Shown: positions 1 to 12,554 of the stretch, one piece after another
Layout: the number at the start of each line of letters is the position of its first letter
Numbering within the stretch: the stretch's first letter is position 1
DNA from: Sciurus carolinensis
Taxonomy: Eukaryota > Chordata > Mammalia > Rodentia > Sciuridae
Reading direction: 5' to 3'
DNA: 64,000 bases
NCBI RefSeq assembly: GCF_902686445.1
Contig: NC_062220.1
Span: forward strand, 96,906,143-96,970,142
Made by a program: the position numbers and the translations under genes
Notes under the pieces: generated by a model
The model's database searches: none
The model's input: only the letters and a program-made list of their open reading frames with translations
What the model was told of the DNA's origin: nothing

Positions 1-519
1 TTCTTTCCTCTTATTTTTAATACTTGCTATTTTTTTCTGTTTATATTACTACAAGTTGACTTGTTTATGAAATAAGTAGGAAAGAAATACAAATATGGAT
101 ACCCCAAAGGGGTATGCATGCATCAGCATGCATCATTTTGAACACGAGCTAATGACAACCATAAAATAACATAATAAATTCAGGGCATGAGCTTTGCTAT
201 CACACTAAATTGGATTTAAAGTCTAACTTTGCACTTGTCAGATGTGCTGCTGCAACTGTTTATTCTGTTTTTAATTTACCATTTAATAGCATAAACACTT
301 ATCTTTGTTTTATCAACCTACACACAAAAGACTTTTGTTTATGTAACAATCTATCAATTCTTAATGGTTTTCTGCACTGGCTGCAAGTATAGGGAGCCCT
401 TCCTGATCTTAATAAGATCCAATAAATATTAACTTATGTTTTCTCCTGATTGTTTTATAGTTTCTTTAAATTTAAAAAAATGCTTTAAAACAAAATCATA
501 ATAGCAAACAATTGTCTAA
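1..519. other. A+T-rich intron sequence, nothing recognised
   Basis: No repeat, exon or structured element was identified. A short 60-codon frame at 210-392 has no recognisable features. Confidence 0.5.
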
Positions 520-775
520 AACCTACTTTATGCCAAACCCTGTCCTAAATTAAAGTTTTAAATAGTAACTAACACAGTGACCCACTTAATTTTCACAACT
601 ACCCTAATGTAGCCATTACCATTGTCATTTCCATTTTACAGATGAGAAAGGAGAGGCACACAGAGGTGAAATAATTTGAGCAAAGTCACACAGCCAATAA
701 GTGGTAGAGCCAGGATCTGAGTTCAGGTTCTAGAGTCTCAGTGCTCCAGCACAGTTCTATGCCACCCCTGAATTG
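520..775 (-). mobile_element. MIR SINE
   Basis: Plus-strand text such as ccattttacagatgagaaag followed by gtcacacagccaataagtgg and gagccaggatctgagttcag is the reverse complement of the MIR core and 3' region. It is an ancient mammal-wide SINE with no discernible target duplication. Confidence 0.8.
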
Positions 776-780
776 GCTTT

Positions 781-2083
781 TTGATGGCAATTATGAGGTA
801 AAGAGCTGAAGCGTTCTTTCCCCAGTAGTCTGCAAACAACCCCACTAACATTACTTGGAATCATTTTCATTTCCCACAATGAGTGATGTTGACGTTATCA
901 CATACATTCTCATTTTCCTTCGCATCACAGGTGCCAGACGACAGAGAGGAAGCACTGCTTTGTTATTCTCACCGTGCCCTACAGACTAGCTGGGACCGCT
1001 GGGAAGGTGATTTATCAAAATCACACCACAGAGGCTTCTGCCCGCATGCCATCTGGTCGGCAGTCCATGAGTCAGCCTATCCCGTGTCCCCTCACTCAAG
1101 CAGCAAGGCCCTCAAGACAGCCATGAACCCTCCATAACAGCACCGTAAACTGAACTGCAGCCAAACCATTGCCCTCTCATTAAAATTGCTTTAATTACAA
1201 GATTCGAAAAGCTGAAATGAGATTCACAACTGCAGCTGATGTTCACATAGCTGTTGGTTGCCACTTAGGAAAGAAAAAAATGACTGGTCTGAAAAATGTT
1301 ACAAATAAACCAAAACACCCACTAATCAGTATTCATGGGATAAATACAAGAATTGATAGAAGTGGTTACCAATTTTACCTTCATGTGCTAGGACTATGGG
1401 TGAGGTTTTTTATTTTATTTTTCTAGGCTTTGGACATTTATCATTTGCTACTATTACCCAAGTAAAAACCATTCTTAAGACATTTCACAATAACAGAATA
1501 GTGTGAATAATTCCAAATTTCAGGTTTCCTGGTGTATCCTTCACCTATGGGCAAATGTGCTTTTAGCCCCACTCTGGGTAGACCTTCTACTGGGCATTGG
1601 GGATTTAGAACCAAAAACATTTAGTCTTATATGTTAAGTTTGGCTTCTTAACCCAGAGGATATAGTCAGTCATGGATATTTGTGTAGTTAAGCATTAATC
1701 TTTAAAATGGTTAAGAGTGAACAAAATGAAGAGTGAACACTACAGGTCAATGCTAGGATTCTAAGGGAAGTCTTCAAGCCCAGTTTGATGCTTTTGCCAC
1801 CTTTCCTGACCTACCTCTCACCCACTGACCTGTAGACTCTGTTCTCCGGGGGCCACTCACAGAGATCAGAGCAGTCAGAGGAGACGGCTCCCCTATCTGT
1901 CCTCACCTAACCTGGTAGGGGCCTCTCCTACCCACCAACATATCTTTTATTCTCCTTCCCTAATTAACTCTCTTAAAAGGAAACTTCTAAATTGACAAAC
2001 ACTCTATAAGCCTCTGGGCTGGACTGTGGCTAAAGTCTCTAAACACCTGTTGAGATGTGATGCTGTATAAGATTAAGGGTGAG
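781..2083. other. Intron sequence, nothing recognised
   Basis: Open frames at 883-1137 and 1217-1426 have no family resemblance and no splice context that would support an exon. No repeat was identified. Confidence 0.4.
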
Positions 2084-2242
2084 AAGCCAGGCATGATGGA
2101 GCACACCTGTAACCCCAGGGACTTGGGAGGCTGAGGCTGGAGGATTGAGAGATCAAAACTAGTCTCAGCAGCTTACCAAGGCCCTAAGCAACTCAGTGAG
2201 ATCCAGTCTCTAAATAAAATATAAAAAAGGGCTAGAGATGTA
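2084..2242 (+). mobile_element. B1-ID type composite SINE, 3' truncated
   Basis: It starts gccaggcatgatggagcaca and continues through the gggaggctgaggctggagga (7SL-like) segment and the actcagtgagatccagtctc linker. It stops just inside the ID-like half (gggctagagatg). The full-length composite is seen at 40636-40840. Confidence 0.85.
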
Positions 2243-2849
2243 TGAGAAACAACTGATAACTGAATGCCCTTCACACAATGCCTTTGCAGTGACCACCTAA
2301 TGCCAGAGAATTCAAAACCTTCCTAAAGAGTCATTCCATTTTGGAAAAGTCTAATTAAAAAAAAAAGATAAAAAGAAACAACAAAACAAAAACTTCTTAA
2401 TATTGAGTTCTGCAACTCATGTCCATAATTTCTTTTTATTGGTTCCCCTAGTCCATCTCCCCAGAGCAGAACTTATCCCATCTCCACATGACAGCCCTTC
2501 AAATGTTTGATTTAATATCCTCAGATATTAAATTATGGCAATTTTCCTTATAATGTGCTACTGTTCTGTTATTGTTATTTTTTCTTGTTTTCATACTTAC
2601 CCACCTGAGAATAACTAGAATGAACCATATGAGACCAAGCAGGAAATCATTTAATGTGGATTAGATACCCAGACAATCATGTAATCTCTGCCTTATTTAT
2701 CAACTCAAAACATATGACAAAAGAAGTGGGCATGAAAGGTTACTTACTACTCTTTTCCATTTTTATTTCTAAAGAAAATGCTAAAGAAGTGGGACAGAGC
2801 CCCCATCCGAGCCTGAGAAATCACCACTTAATTCTCTATGTCTAACACA

Positions 2850-3062
2850 ACAAGACGGTGTTGGGCATATGGTTACAAATCTGGACTCTGCCACACATTG
2901 GTTGTGTGACTTTGGGCTAAAACTTTCTTAGCCTTTCAGGAATTAGTTTTCTCATGTATAGAACAGAAATGATAATATCTTCTTGACAGGTTGTTTTAAG
3001 AAACCAAATGGAATAATGCACCTGTGGCCCATGATATGCTCTCAATACGTTGTAGTGATTAT
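2850..3062 (+). mobile_element. MIR SINE
   Basis: Contains the MIR order: tggactctgccacacattgg, then ttgtgtgactttgggc, the ttttctcatgtatagaacag region, and the 3' part with aataatgcacctgtggccca. Diverged, sense orientation. Confidence 0.75.
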
Positions 3063-5352
3063 TATTGTTTCTTAAAGAAGGCCCAGATGGGGTTCTGGAC
3101 ATCCACCTTATTCTCTTGTGTTCTACATTTAAATCAACTGTATAGAATGTGAGGAAATCTGAAAATAGATATTTATGTAGTAGAAATATAGGATTGCTGT
3201 TTTCAACATAAAACATTAATATAGCTTTAAAATGCTACTAAACAAATAACATCCAAAAATTAATTTTAACATCTCAAAAGAAAGAAGAACAAGAGGTTTA
3301 ATATACAGGTTTTCAAGATGCACACAGGGGAGGTAAATCACTTCACTCCTGGGGTTTCCCTCCTTGACCCAGATTTTTTCAGTTCCAAGTTTTAAAACCA
3401 GTCTTCCCTTCTTCATATACAGATGCTAAGAAAGGAAATCTACTGGAAAGAATAGCTCCTTTCCTGTAAAGTAACATGTTTACACTCTGGTTTATATGTT
3501 TCACTATCTTCTAAGTTTGATTATCATAAGTCAACTGCAAAGAAATCTGGGATACCAACCACGCTTCCTGAAGGCAAGAGCATCACCTTTTAAATTTCAC
3601 TCTGAAAACACAGTGTCTGAACACTGCAGAAAGTAAAAAGAACAGGTGTTGAAAAAATGAAAGGTGGGGGAGAGAAGAGAAGAAAGGAGGGAGGAAAGGA
3701 AAGTGGAAAGAAAGAAGAAGACAAGAACTGAAGGAAAAGGATGAAAGGAAGGAAGAAGGAGGGTGGAGAAATGAATGAATGAATGAATGAAGCTAATGCC
3801 AGAGAAGCCTCTTGGGAGCCAGCACTACAACCCTCTCCTGGCAAAGACCACAGGCTTAAGATTGGAATCAAACACAACTCTGCCACTTAGGCAGCCCCTG
3901 CTATGAGTAACAAGAGACCTAGCTCCACTGTATTTGGTAATCAATGACAGAGACTGGACTGAGATCAGTTGATGACGCCACCACATGAAACCAAGGAGGC
4001 CCTGTGCCCTTATAGGTGATGCCCTTCAAGTAACCCTCAACTCCCAGGAAGAAAATACTCCCAACTGCTGCAAAGTCAGAAAGACTTCAGGAATAACCCA
4101 ATGTGCCCTTTGCCATTAAAGCCTGCAGAGCAGACAGTCAATAAATAAGCAAGAAGAGCTTCAGTTTCTCCAACCACTTCCAAAAAGGTGGGTGGTAAAA
4201 GAAGACCTCCCTGCAGATATAAGGGATGAGCATGTAGGATTGCCAGATTTAGCAAATAAAAATGCATACTATATTTGGGACATATCACTACTTTAATTGA
4301 TATAAGTAATATTTATCATTTTTAGTTCAAAGTGAAAATATTTAAATATTTGAATCATTTAAAATAACAAAAAAAAACTATTGCATGCCAATATAAATAA
4401 CACTTTGAGACATTTTTATGGTCTTGTGCTTTTACATTTTTTAAATATCTTTACTGCCTGGCTTAATAGAAGATAGATGGATTCTCATATCTACTTCTGA
4501 TTTCAAGGTATTGAGACATCACATAACCTGTAGCCTCTGGAAAACTGTACTATATACTCGTAAAAGAATGAGAGGCATAAAAGCAGATAAGATCTTACTG
4601 TTATTAATGTTGGCTTTACAAAGCCCCTGTAAGGGTCTTGGGCTCTCTCAGAAGTCCCTGAACCATTTTCAAGAACAAAGATTCTAAATCAACGAAGGAT
4701 AAATGGAAAGACTAGGAAAAAGCCAACAAAGGTGTCCAATCCCATGGTGCTGGTGCCCACTGCTGGCTCCGATTGTTCTACAGGGTGCAGCCTCTATATC
4801 AGTTGGAGAGACAGAAACACACACTCTTGGTCCCAGTCCAAGGCTGTCTCCATTGTCCCTCTCCACTGAAACACTGGTTCAACAAATATGGCCAGACTCT
4901 CTTCACCACCCACTAGCTGCAATTTCCCTTCTAGCACTATTCTTCAGAGAATATATAAAATACACCAAATACAGTCTGTCTTCTCCTGAGTGGTGGCTAA
5001 AATAGTTGGGGTATATTCTCTTGACTTATGATCAGTGATTAGTTGGTATATGCTGGATAACTTAATGTCCTAAGATGTAAGAAATGTCTGATCCAGAACT
5101 CTTCTTACAAAAGGAGCAATAAGTGTATCAGGAACAAAATGATATTTGTATCAATGGCTGCATTCCCAGAATAATTCCTTAGGGGAGAAAGGAATAATCA
5201 AAATGGATAATGGGAACATGGCTTTTACATCTGTAGCCCGATCTGAAGTAATGATGTTTTCCCTATACCTAAATTTAATGTTGAATTTCTCTCTAACCAA
5301 ACTCATTTTATGTAAATTACAGCTCAGGGAAAGAGAAGCACAAAGGACTGAA
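3063..5352. other. Intron sequence with purine-rich simple repeats
   Basis: Includes a GA/GGAA-rich stretch at about 3660-3770 and a (GAAT)n run at 3770-3791. At 4232-4330, text beginning attgccagatttagcaaata resembles a widespread mammalian interspersed repeat whose family I cannot name with confidence. A 98-codon minus frame at 3590-3886 is a shadow of the GA tract. Confidence 0.4.
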
Positions 5353-6781
5353 AAAATGCCCACAATGAGGAAAAGGTAGGTTTTAGTCAGCTTTGTCACT
5401 GGTATGACTAAAGGATCTGACCAGAACAATTTTAAAGGAGGAAAATTTTATTTGAGGTCTCATGGTTTCAGAGGTCTCAGTCCATAAACAACTAGCTCCA
5501 TTCCTCAGGGCTTGAGATGAGGCTGAACATCATGGTGGAAGAGTGTGGCAGAGGGAAGCAGCTCACATCATTAGGAAGCAGAGAAGATTCCATTTGCCAG
5601 ATACAAATAAATACCCAAAGCCACACCGTAATTCCCACTTCCTCCAGTCATACCCCACCAATTCAGTTACTCCCTATCAGGGAATTAAATCACGGATTGG
5701 ATTAAGACTCTCACAACCAATCATTTAGACTCTGAACCTTCTTGCATTGTCCCACCCAGGAACTTTTGGGGGAGACCTCACATCCAAACCATAACAAGTA
5801 ACATCATACAACATTGGTGGGATCACTGCAAATCAGCACAACCACTCTGGAAAAGAGTAAAGAGATTACTGAAAAGCCTAGACTTGAAACCACCATATGA
5901 TCCAGCTATCCCACTCCTTGATGTTTATGCAAAAGAACTAAAATCAGCATACCACAGTGATAAGCACATACTAATGCTCATAGCAGTGCAATCCACAATA
6001 GCCAAACCACTGGCTATTGGAACCAGCCCTGGTGCCCATCAACAGATGAAGGGATAAAGAAAACACAGAATATACACATGATAGAGTTTTATTCAACATA
6101 AAGAAGAATAAAATTATGTCATTCGCTTGTATTATGTCATTTGGATGGAAATAGAGAGAATCATGCTAAGTGACATAAACCAGTTCAGTAAATGAAGGGT
6201 CAAATGCTTTCTCCTATCTGAGGAAGCTAAAAAGAAAGAAAAAAAGAATTTAAAAAAGAAAAAGAGGCTCTCAGGAAAACAGATGGGAGACCAATAGAGT
6301 AGAGAAGGGGATTAAGAGAGAGGAAGGAGGGGAAGGTGTGGAGAAGTACTGGGGATGAAATTTACAGATTATGTTATGTGCATGGTAGAATATTTGGCAA
6401 AGAACTCCTCTTAGATTTATAATTATAATGCACTAATTAAAATTTAATAACAATAGAAAGGAGGTCAGTAGAGTAGAACAAGAGGTTAGGGGAGGGAAAG
6501 GGAAGGTCTTGTGATAGGAGATTGATCAAATTACATTATACAACTGTACAAATACGGCATAATGAATCCCATTATTATGTATATTATATTGCACCAATAG
6601 GAGGTCAGTAGAGCAAGTGGATTAGAGGGAGGGAGAAGGGGAGGAAAAGGAAAGGTCCTGGGGAAGGAGATGATCAAATTATGTTGTTATGTTATATGAA
6701 TTATGAATATGGTAAATGAATCCCACTATTATGTATAATTATAATGTATCAATAAAACATTTAAAAATTAAAATGCCCACA
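5353..6781 (+). mobile_element. L1 3' end with triplicated 3' UTR, split by an LTR, with 12-bp TSD
   Basis: The L1 starts atgaggaaaaggta at about 5365, is interrupted by an LTR (5379-5796), and resumes aacattggtgggatcactgc. It then carries degenerate ORF2 C-terminal sequence (aaccaccatatgatccagct, caacagatgaagggataaag) and 3' UTR. The tail is present as three successive copies, about 6290-6450, 6459-6598 and 6600-6765. The exact 12-bp duplication aaaatgcccaca at 5353-5364 and 6770-6781 bounds the whole composite. The coding frame is broken. Confidence 0.85.
5379..5796 (-). mobile_element. Solo LTR, MaLR/ERVL type
   Basis: The plus strand runs from ttttagtcagctttgtcact to ctcacatccaaaccataaca, the reverse complement of a MaLR-type LTR seen also at 22779-23218, 25971-26393 and 31603-32081. 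A reverse-complement AATAAA lies at 5448-5453, so the LTR's polyadenylation signal is in the AMPH sense direction. The terminal TG is mutated to GG at the plus-strand left end. The 5-bp duplication is not clean (aggta versus agtaa). Confidence 0.75.
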
Positions 6782-7050
6782 GTGTAAGATCAGTCCCTCA
6801 CTTACAAAGAAATAGTTATATAAAGAGCTCAACTCATGTGAATCGCCACAATGTTGAGCAGACTTTTGAGGTTCACACACATTTATAAATTCTCATCAGA
6901 GCACTGCTCCAATTCTGTTAACATAAAACATCCTCCAGACTTTGCCCCTATTCTGGAAAAGGAATGCTTGATTACAAGACCTTTCTACTTAATTTATATG
7001 CCTTTGTTTCTCTTCCCAGAGTTGAAGGTCAGAAAAAATATACAAAAAAT

Positions 7051-7477
7051 ATTTAGCACATAAAGAAGAATGAAATTCTGGCATTTGCTGGTAGATGGAT
7101 GGAGTTGGAGAATATCATGCAGAGTGAAGTGGGTCAAACCCAAAGAACCAAAGGTCGAATGTTTTCTCTGATATGCGGAGGCTGATTCACAATAAGGGGC
7201 TGGGGCATGGGGAAGAATAGAGTTGCTTTATATTGGGTAGATGGGAGTGAGGGGAGGGGAAGGGTTATGGGGAAGGAATGACAGTGGAGTGAAACAGGCA
7301 TTATTACCTCATGTACATGTATGACTGCATGACCGATGTGATCCTGCAATGTGTGTGGTCAGAAGGAGGAGAGATTACACTCTATTTGTGTACTCTATTG
7401 GAATGTGTAAATGCATTCTACTGTCATGTACAACTAATTAGAACAAATAAAATAAATTTTTTTTAAAAAATTTAGCA
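7051..7477 (+). mobile_element. L1 3' end, 5' truncated
   Basis: Begins agaagaatgaaattctggca within the last ORF2 codons and continues through gagttggagaatatcatgca, the G-rich 3' UTR (gtgaggggaggggaaggg) and an aataaaataaa tail. An imperfect duplication with atttagca at 7051-7058 and 7470-7477 flanks it. Only the 3' 400 bases or so are present. Confidence 0.8.
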
Positions 7478-8261
7478 TGTATAAATAGTAAAGGCTTATT
7501 ACTCTATTCCTGAATTCCCCCAGTGAGATACTACAAGAACAAAAGCCCTGTATTCCACTAAGCGTGTGAAGCCCTGTATTCTATATCTCCTCGTCCAGGC
7601 TCACAATGCACAATAGTGAAATAAAAGCCTTGGGACAGGAGAAACTTTAACTGATGATTTCCCAAATTGTTTCCTCTGGAACCTGAATGCTTTTCAGATA
7701 ACACCTATTAATACTAGCATTTTCCATAGCTCATGCTCTGAATTGGATATCCTCCAATACCAAACCTGAGGTCACCAGACCCCAGGGGTGTTGGACATGA
7801 TGCCCTGGGTGGATGAACTGGATCTGTAACTGGAGTCATTTTCCCTCAGCCAGTATCCTAAGGATTCTGGGATATTCGCCCTCCATATCAGGACTGTTAC
7901 CTGAGTATGAGAGGTTACAAGACAGATAAGAGGATGATGATGATGACAGTGACAATGATGATGATAATGGCGATGATAAGAAGGTTCTGAGCAGACTGAA
8001 ATAGTTGCACTTATTCTCAAAAGTTCTTCTACTAACCAAATCAATTCAAACCCCAGGCACCTAACCATACAAGTATGAATCTGCACTTTAAACTCAACAC
8101 GAAATTAGAAACTTCTTATGATCAAAGTCACATCTTGTTCTAAAAGACTTTTTTAAATTATATATTATTTTGAATGCTGAAAAGTTTGGAAGTTCAGAAT
8201 CAGCAGATTCTATTATATTTCTTTGATATGTTTAAGAAATTCTCACCCCAAAAGTCCAAAT
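7478..8261. other. Intron sequence with a GAT-rich simple repeat
   Basis: A degenerate (GATGAT)n/(GACAAT) run lies at about 7930-7980. It gives rise to histidine- and serine-rich frames on the minus strand at 7772-8086 that should be disregarded. Nothing else was recognised. Confidence 0.5.
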
Positions 8262-9595
8262 AGTTCACTTTCCATTCATTCATTCATTTCATGAATATTT
8301 CCTAAGAGTCTAGGAGGAGCTGGGAACACTCTAGTACTGAACAGCTCCAGAAGGAACAGACATAATAAACCCCTGCTTAAGGGGTTGTCCACCTATTGAT
8401 GCAGAAGAGATGAAGACAACTTTTTAATAATAAGTAAGTATATGTCTATTAAATGGTAAAAAAAAAAATGCTGTGGAAGAATATAAAGCAGGAAAGGAGG
8501 CAGGGAGTGTTGAGGGAATGGTAACCTTCAAGAGGAGGCAGAGGGAAGGCTTCATTTGACAAGGTCATATTTGATAATGGCCTACGGTGATAACAGAGAG
8601 AACCCTACAGACAGAGGAAGATGGTGGTCCAGGAGGATGACATTCCAAGTGAAAAGCCCAGAGGCACCACAAGGCACCAGTTTGGGTGGAAGGGAAGTTG
8701 TCAAAACATAAATTGTAAAAGATAATGGAAGTAGGGGATAGATCAGGTAGAACTTGACGGATCTTTTGGAAGCTCTGATTTTCTTTCTGAATAAGAGGAA
8801 AACTTGACGGAGTGTTTGATATGCAGGACATATGGAGGACATTCCAGTGGGGCAAGGTGGGAGAGAGGACTATTAGTAACTCTGTAAGACATTATGGTGG
8901 TGGCAGCAATAGCTGAGGTAGTGAAAAGTAGTAGGAGTCTAGATCTAGTTTAGAATTTGAGCTCAATAAGATGGGGGTGATGGACTGGATGAGAAGAGTG
9001 AAAGAGGAATTGAGAATGACGCCAAGCAACTCAGAAGATGAGTATTTGCTGAGTTAAAGAAGACTCTGGGAGGGGAGAGTTTGCAGAAGAGGAAGATGGA
9101 GAGATTAGCTCAACACACATCAAATTTGAGATGCTATTAGAAACTTAAGGAGGGATGTCAAGTGGGCAGTTGGACATGAAGATATGGAGTTGAGGAGAAA
9201 GGTGAAAGCTGGAAATATGTGCTAAGAGTATCTGTGTACCAATGGTATTTTCAAAATTGAGACTGTGATGTCCACACCAAATGAATAATATAGATAAAAA
9301 ATGAAACTGAGACTGAGCCATGGGGAGCTCCAACACAAAGAGGTCAAGGAGATAAGGAGGAAACAGCCAAAGAGGTAATGAGTTTCATACCATGGAAGAC
9401 AAATGAAGAAAATATTTCAAGGATGAATTAATTATATACTGTGTCAAAAGATTTTGGTGTATTGAATGAGGTAGGAGTAAGAATTGACCACTGAATTAAA
9501 CAATGTTGAGATTGCTAATTATCTTAACAAGAGCAGCTTAAGTGGCATGGTCAGGTAGAAGGCCTGAGTGTAGTGGGTCCAGAAGAGGAGGGGAC
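8262..9595 (-). mobile_element. L2-like LINE remnant, long
   Basis: It starts with cattcattcattcatttcat followed by aatatttcctaagagtctag and ctgaacagctccag, the reverse complement of an L2 3' end. It continues through diverged L2-like text (gggagtgttgagggaatggt, aagcccagaggcaccac, caagtgggcagttggacatg, gaattgaccactgaattaaa). At about 1.3 kb this is the longest single old element here. Family assignment is from remembered consensus phrases. Confidence 0.6.
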
Positions 9596-9599
9596 AAAT

Positions 9600-9690
9600 T
9601 AAATATAGATATATGTATGGATATAAATACAAATACAGACAAAGACATAGATATAGATACAAATATATAGAGAGACAAATACAAGCAGTA
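9600..9690. repeat. A+T-rich (ATAGAT/ATACAA)n degenerate microsatellite
   Basis: Runs of atatagatatatgtatgg, ataaatacaaatacag and gatatagatacaaatata form an imperfect tetra- to hexanucleotide array. Confidence 0.75.
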
Positions 9691-10618
9691 TTTGTCACCC
9701 TGGAGGGTGCCCATGATCTTTCAATGGGTTCAGAACATCAAACCTCTTTTCACTCTTATTACCTCATGAGTATATAGTGAACTCTTCCAGAGGCTGCATG
9801 ATGGTGGGGTGACATCTTGTGCTGACAACCAATGAAATATATGGTCTGCACACTCTTATGTTTTGATTTCTTTCTGTTTTAATTTCTAATGTGGGAAATA
9901 TCATTAAATGCAATTCAAATAAGCCAAAATTCTCTGGAACACTCAATTGCTTCTGAGAGTCTAAAGGGGTCCTGAAATCGGAAAGTTTAAGAACTGATAA
10001 TTAAATAGGTATATAGTTAGATAGATAGAGTGATCAACTTAAAGTTGGAATGAATGTCATAACTCTCCACATGTTTTATCCATGCTGCAGTTTCTCTCAG
10101 ATCTACTGCCTAAAGTTCTAAGTCACTCACAATTTCTTAAACTACCAATAAACCATGAGCTTGAGATGACATAGTGGCCCGGGAAGTTGGCATATGGCAA
10201 AGCTTTAGTCCCCAAGGACAAATGGGGCCCTAGTCAAAAGCTGACTCTATTCAGCCATATGTGAGTCTAAAAGGCTCTACTCTGAAACAACCACATTCAT
10301 TCAGGGCTGGATTTTAAAATGCACGTGACCACCCCATACTCAAGCACAATCTGGTTCATAGATTCAAATTCTCTTTGTCTTCATTAGATTTTTGTCTAAG
10401 GGGAAATTTAGCTTAGGATGGTTCACCATACATAATAGTAGACCATGTATTGACAGTTTTATGGTTTATTACTGATGGGAATAGGGAATTCTCTTAATAA
10501 AAATGTCAAAGAAGAATCAACACAACCCTGTTGATTTATTCTGAAGAATCAGTTATCAAAGTTCTCTTTTACCCAAAAATGGCTGATGAGACCAAGACTA
10601 CATTCCTCTATCCCAGTG
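9691..10618. other. Intron sequence, no repeat named with confidence
   Basis: Text near 9960-10000 (ggtcctgaaatcggaaagtt) resembles an old interspersed repeat end, but the family is unclear. A short GATA run sits at 10018-10028. Confidence 0.35.
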
Positions 10619-10815
10619 TAGTAAAAAGAATCTAGGCCATGGAGCATGACAGACCTGGGTTTGGCCATTTTCTAGTTGAGTGACTGTCAACATTTCTTAA
10701 TATCAGTAAGACTTAATTCTCCAATCTGTAAAACATGAATTCCATAGGCTAAATAGGATTAAATAAAGCAAGTCTACAAAGAACCTAATAAGGAACCTAG
10801 CAAATGGTAGAATTT
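10619..10815 (+). mobile_element. MIR SINE
   Basis: Diverged MIR: ggagcatgacagacctgggt, then tagttgagtgactgtcaac, the ctccaatctgtaaaacatga core and the 3' cctagcaaatggtaga. Confidence 0.7.
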
Positions 10816-11014
10816 TTAATTTAGAATTTTAGTAATAGAAAATAAGCTAACCACCTTTTAATAGTTAATGTGAAACAATATTAAGACACACTCATAAGAA
10901 GGTAGATACATAAAATAAAGGATTTATGGGGAAAAATTTGCAGTAGAGATGCACAGTGAAGCTTCCCACATTCATTTGAGGACAACACCCTCCTAAGAGG
11001 ATACACACATTCTT

Positions 11015-11262
11015 ACTCATCCAATACATGTTTATTGAGTACTATAATGTGACAGATACAATAAGAAAATAGAAATACTGAGGAAAACAAAGCACAGCCC
11101 CTGCACCCTGGGAAGCTCACAAACAGAGAAACAAACTGCAATTCAGAGGGATAAAGCTTTGAGGGCCACTCACTGGATGCCATGTAGATATTGTGAGGTG
11201 GACCAGGGGCCACCACATAGCTCGCTACCCACCAAGTACTGTTGTGTCCTTTCAAGTGAGTA
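11015..11262 (-). mobile_element. L2-like LINE 3' remnant
   Basis: atccaatacatgtttattga followed by gtactataatgtgacagata and gcccctgcaccctgggaagc is the reverse complement of an L2 3' end. The minus-strand frame at 11013-11255 is a shadow of this element. Confidence 0.6.
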
Positions 11263-11308
11263 ACAACTCTTAAAAGCTTTCCCTAAAGAATTCCTCTCCA
11301 CCAACACT

Positions 11309-11346
11309 ACTGTCATTTTAGAGAGTAACTGCTCTAAAATGACAGT
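11309..11346. repeat. Perfect inverted repeat, 15-bp arms, 8-nt loop
   Basis: Left arm actgtcattttagag (11309-11323), loop agtaactg, right arm ctctaaaatgacagt (11332-11346). The arms are exactly complementary; complementarity breaks at the next base pair outward. No surrounding transposon was identified. Confidence 0.9.
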
Positions 11347-12282
11347 TAGAGAAGAAGGCATTGCCATTGTATTTGGGAGATTGAGAATCTGATCTCCATC
11401 TGGCTAAATGCATGAAAAAAATTTTGTTACAGTCAGTTTACTTTTATATGTGCATTTCTCTCTTTTTTTGAATGTTTAGGACCATAAAGTGTTCATTGGT
11501 TTTTACATATTTGATGTGTTCCAATCTATCTTAGTCATTGTCCTTCTGATGCTCCTATGGTGACATCTTGGGCCACTGGGAGCCCCTTAGAGTTGACATC
11601 TGTATCCTTTTGAAGTGACCTAAGTAGTCTTTGATAGCTTCCTTGCTTTAAGAGGTGATAAGACATTATCATCTCGTACAATTCCTGCCCTCACATGGAG
11701 TCAGCTATTTCTCCAAGGAGCCCTGGAAAGGGACATTTTAGCAGGAAATGATTCCTTTTATTGGGAAATGGGGCACTGCTTGCATGGGTGTCATTGCTTC
11801 TAGGCTTCTTTCACAGATCTCTGAATCATTCCAAAGGCAGCCATCCTTACAGGGTATCTCTGTACACAGTTCAGTCTTGTACTACCACCTAGAATCTTCC
11901 TTTTCCGACAATGCCATCAATGAAGGAATGTCTCCTAGAGGCACTTATTCTGCAAAGATTAAAGTTCCCCACAGTAAAATGTGTTTCTTCTCTTGTGGGT
12001 CATTCTTGCATTTTACATGAATTGCAGCATGTAGTAGAAAATGGAAAGGACCTTCTAGAGATTTGGAAAGCCACTTTCTGATGAAAGAACTAGGAAATTG
12101 ACATTCACAGGCAGCAGGTTTCCTGGAAATTTTCCCTCTGTACTCTCTTGGGCATATGTCCTGATTCCATCACTACTGCAGCAGAGACCTGAGCAGATGG
12201 AGTCGTGTCCTCACAACTTCTACATAAAAAAATAGCCATTATGTAAAGATTGGGGATTAAGTCCAATGTGCAAGGGTGTGTA
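11347..12282. other. Intron sequence, nothing recognised
   Basis: The 90-codon frame at 11748-12020 has no recognisable motif or splice context. No repeat was identified. Confidence 0.4.
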
Positions 12283-12284
12283 TA

Positions 12285-12328
<44 letters not shown>
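12278..12328. repeat. (TA)n followed by poly(T)
   Basis: About ten TA units run directly into a stretch of roughly 28 T. This could be the tail of a decayed minus-strand retroelement, but no body was recognised next to it. Confidence 0.85.
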
Positions 12329-12333
<5 letters not shown>

Positions 12334-12554
12334 AATAGTCACCAGGTCTACATTTTCTCCAGGTGTCTTGGGTTTCAGACTGAAATTTCTGGTCCCTTCC
12401 AAGTAAGAATTGTAGAGCAGTCATCTCTGAATTCTCCAAGACAGGCAAGATAGATGACAATTTTCAACTTTGGGAAGCAAAAAGTCACACGTTCAAATAC
12501 TTAGGATCCTGAGTCAATGATTCACAATTGAAACAATAATTCACACAATTATAA

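Noticed and set aside
7772..8086. Histidine-rich minus frame as a metal-binding peptide.
   Set aside because: The His/Ser runs come from the GAT-type simple repeat.
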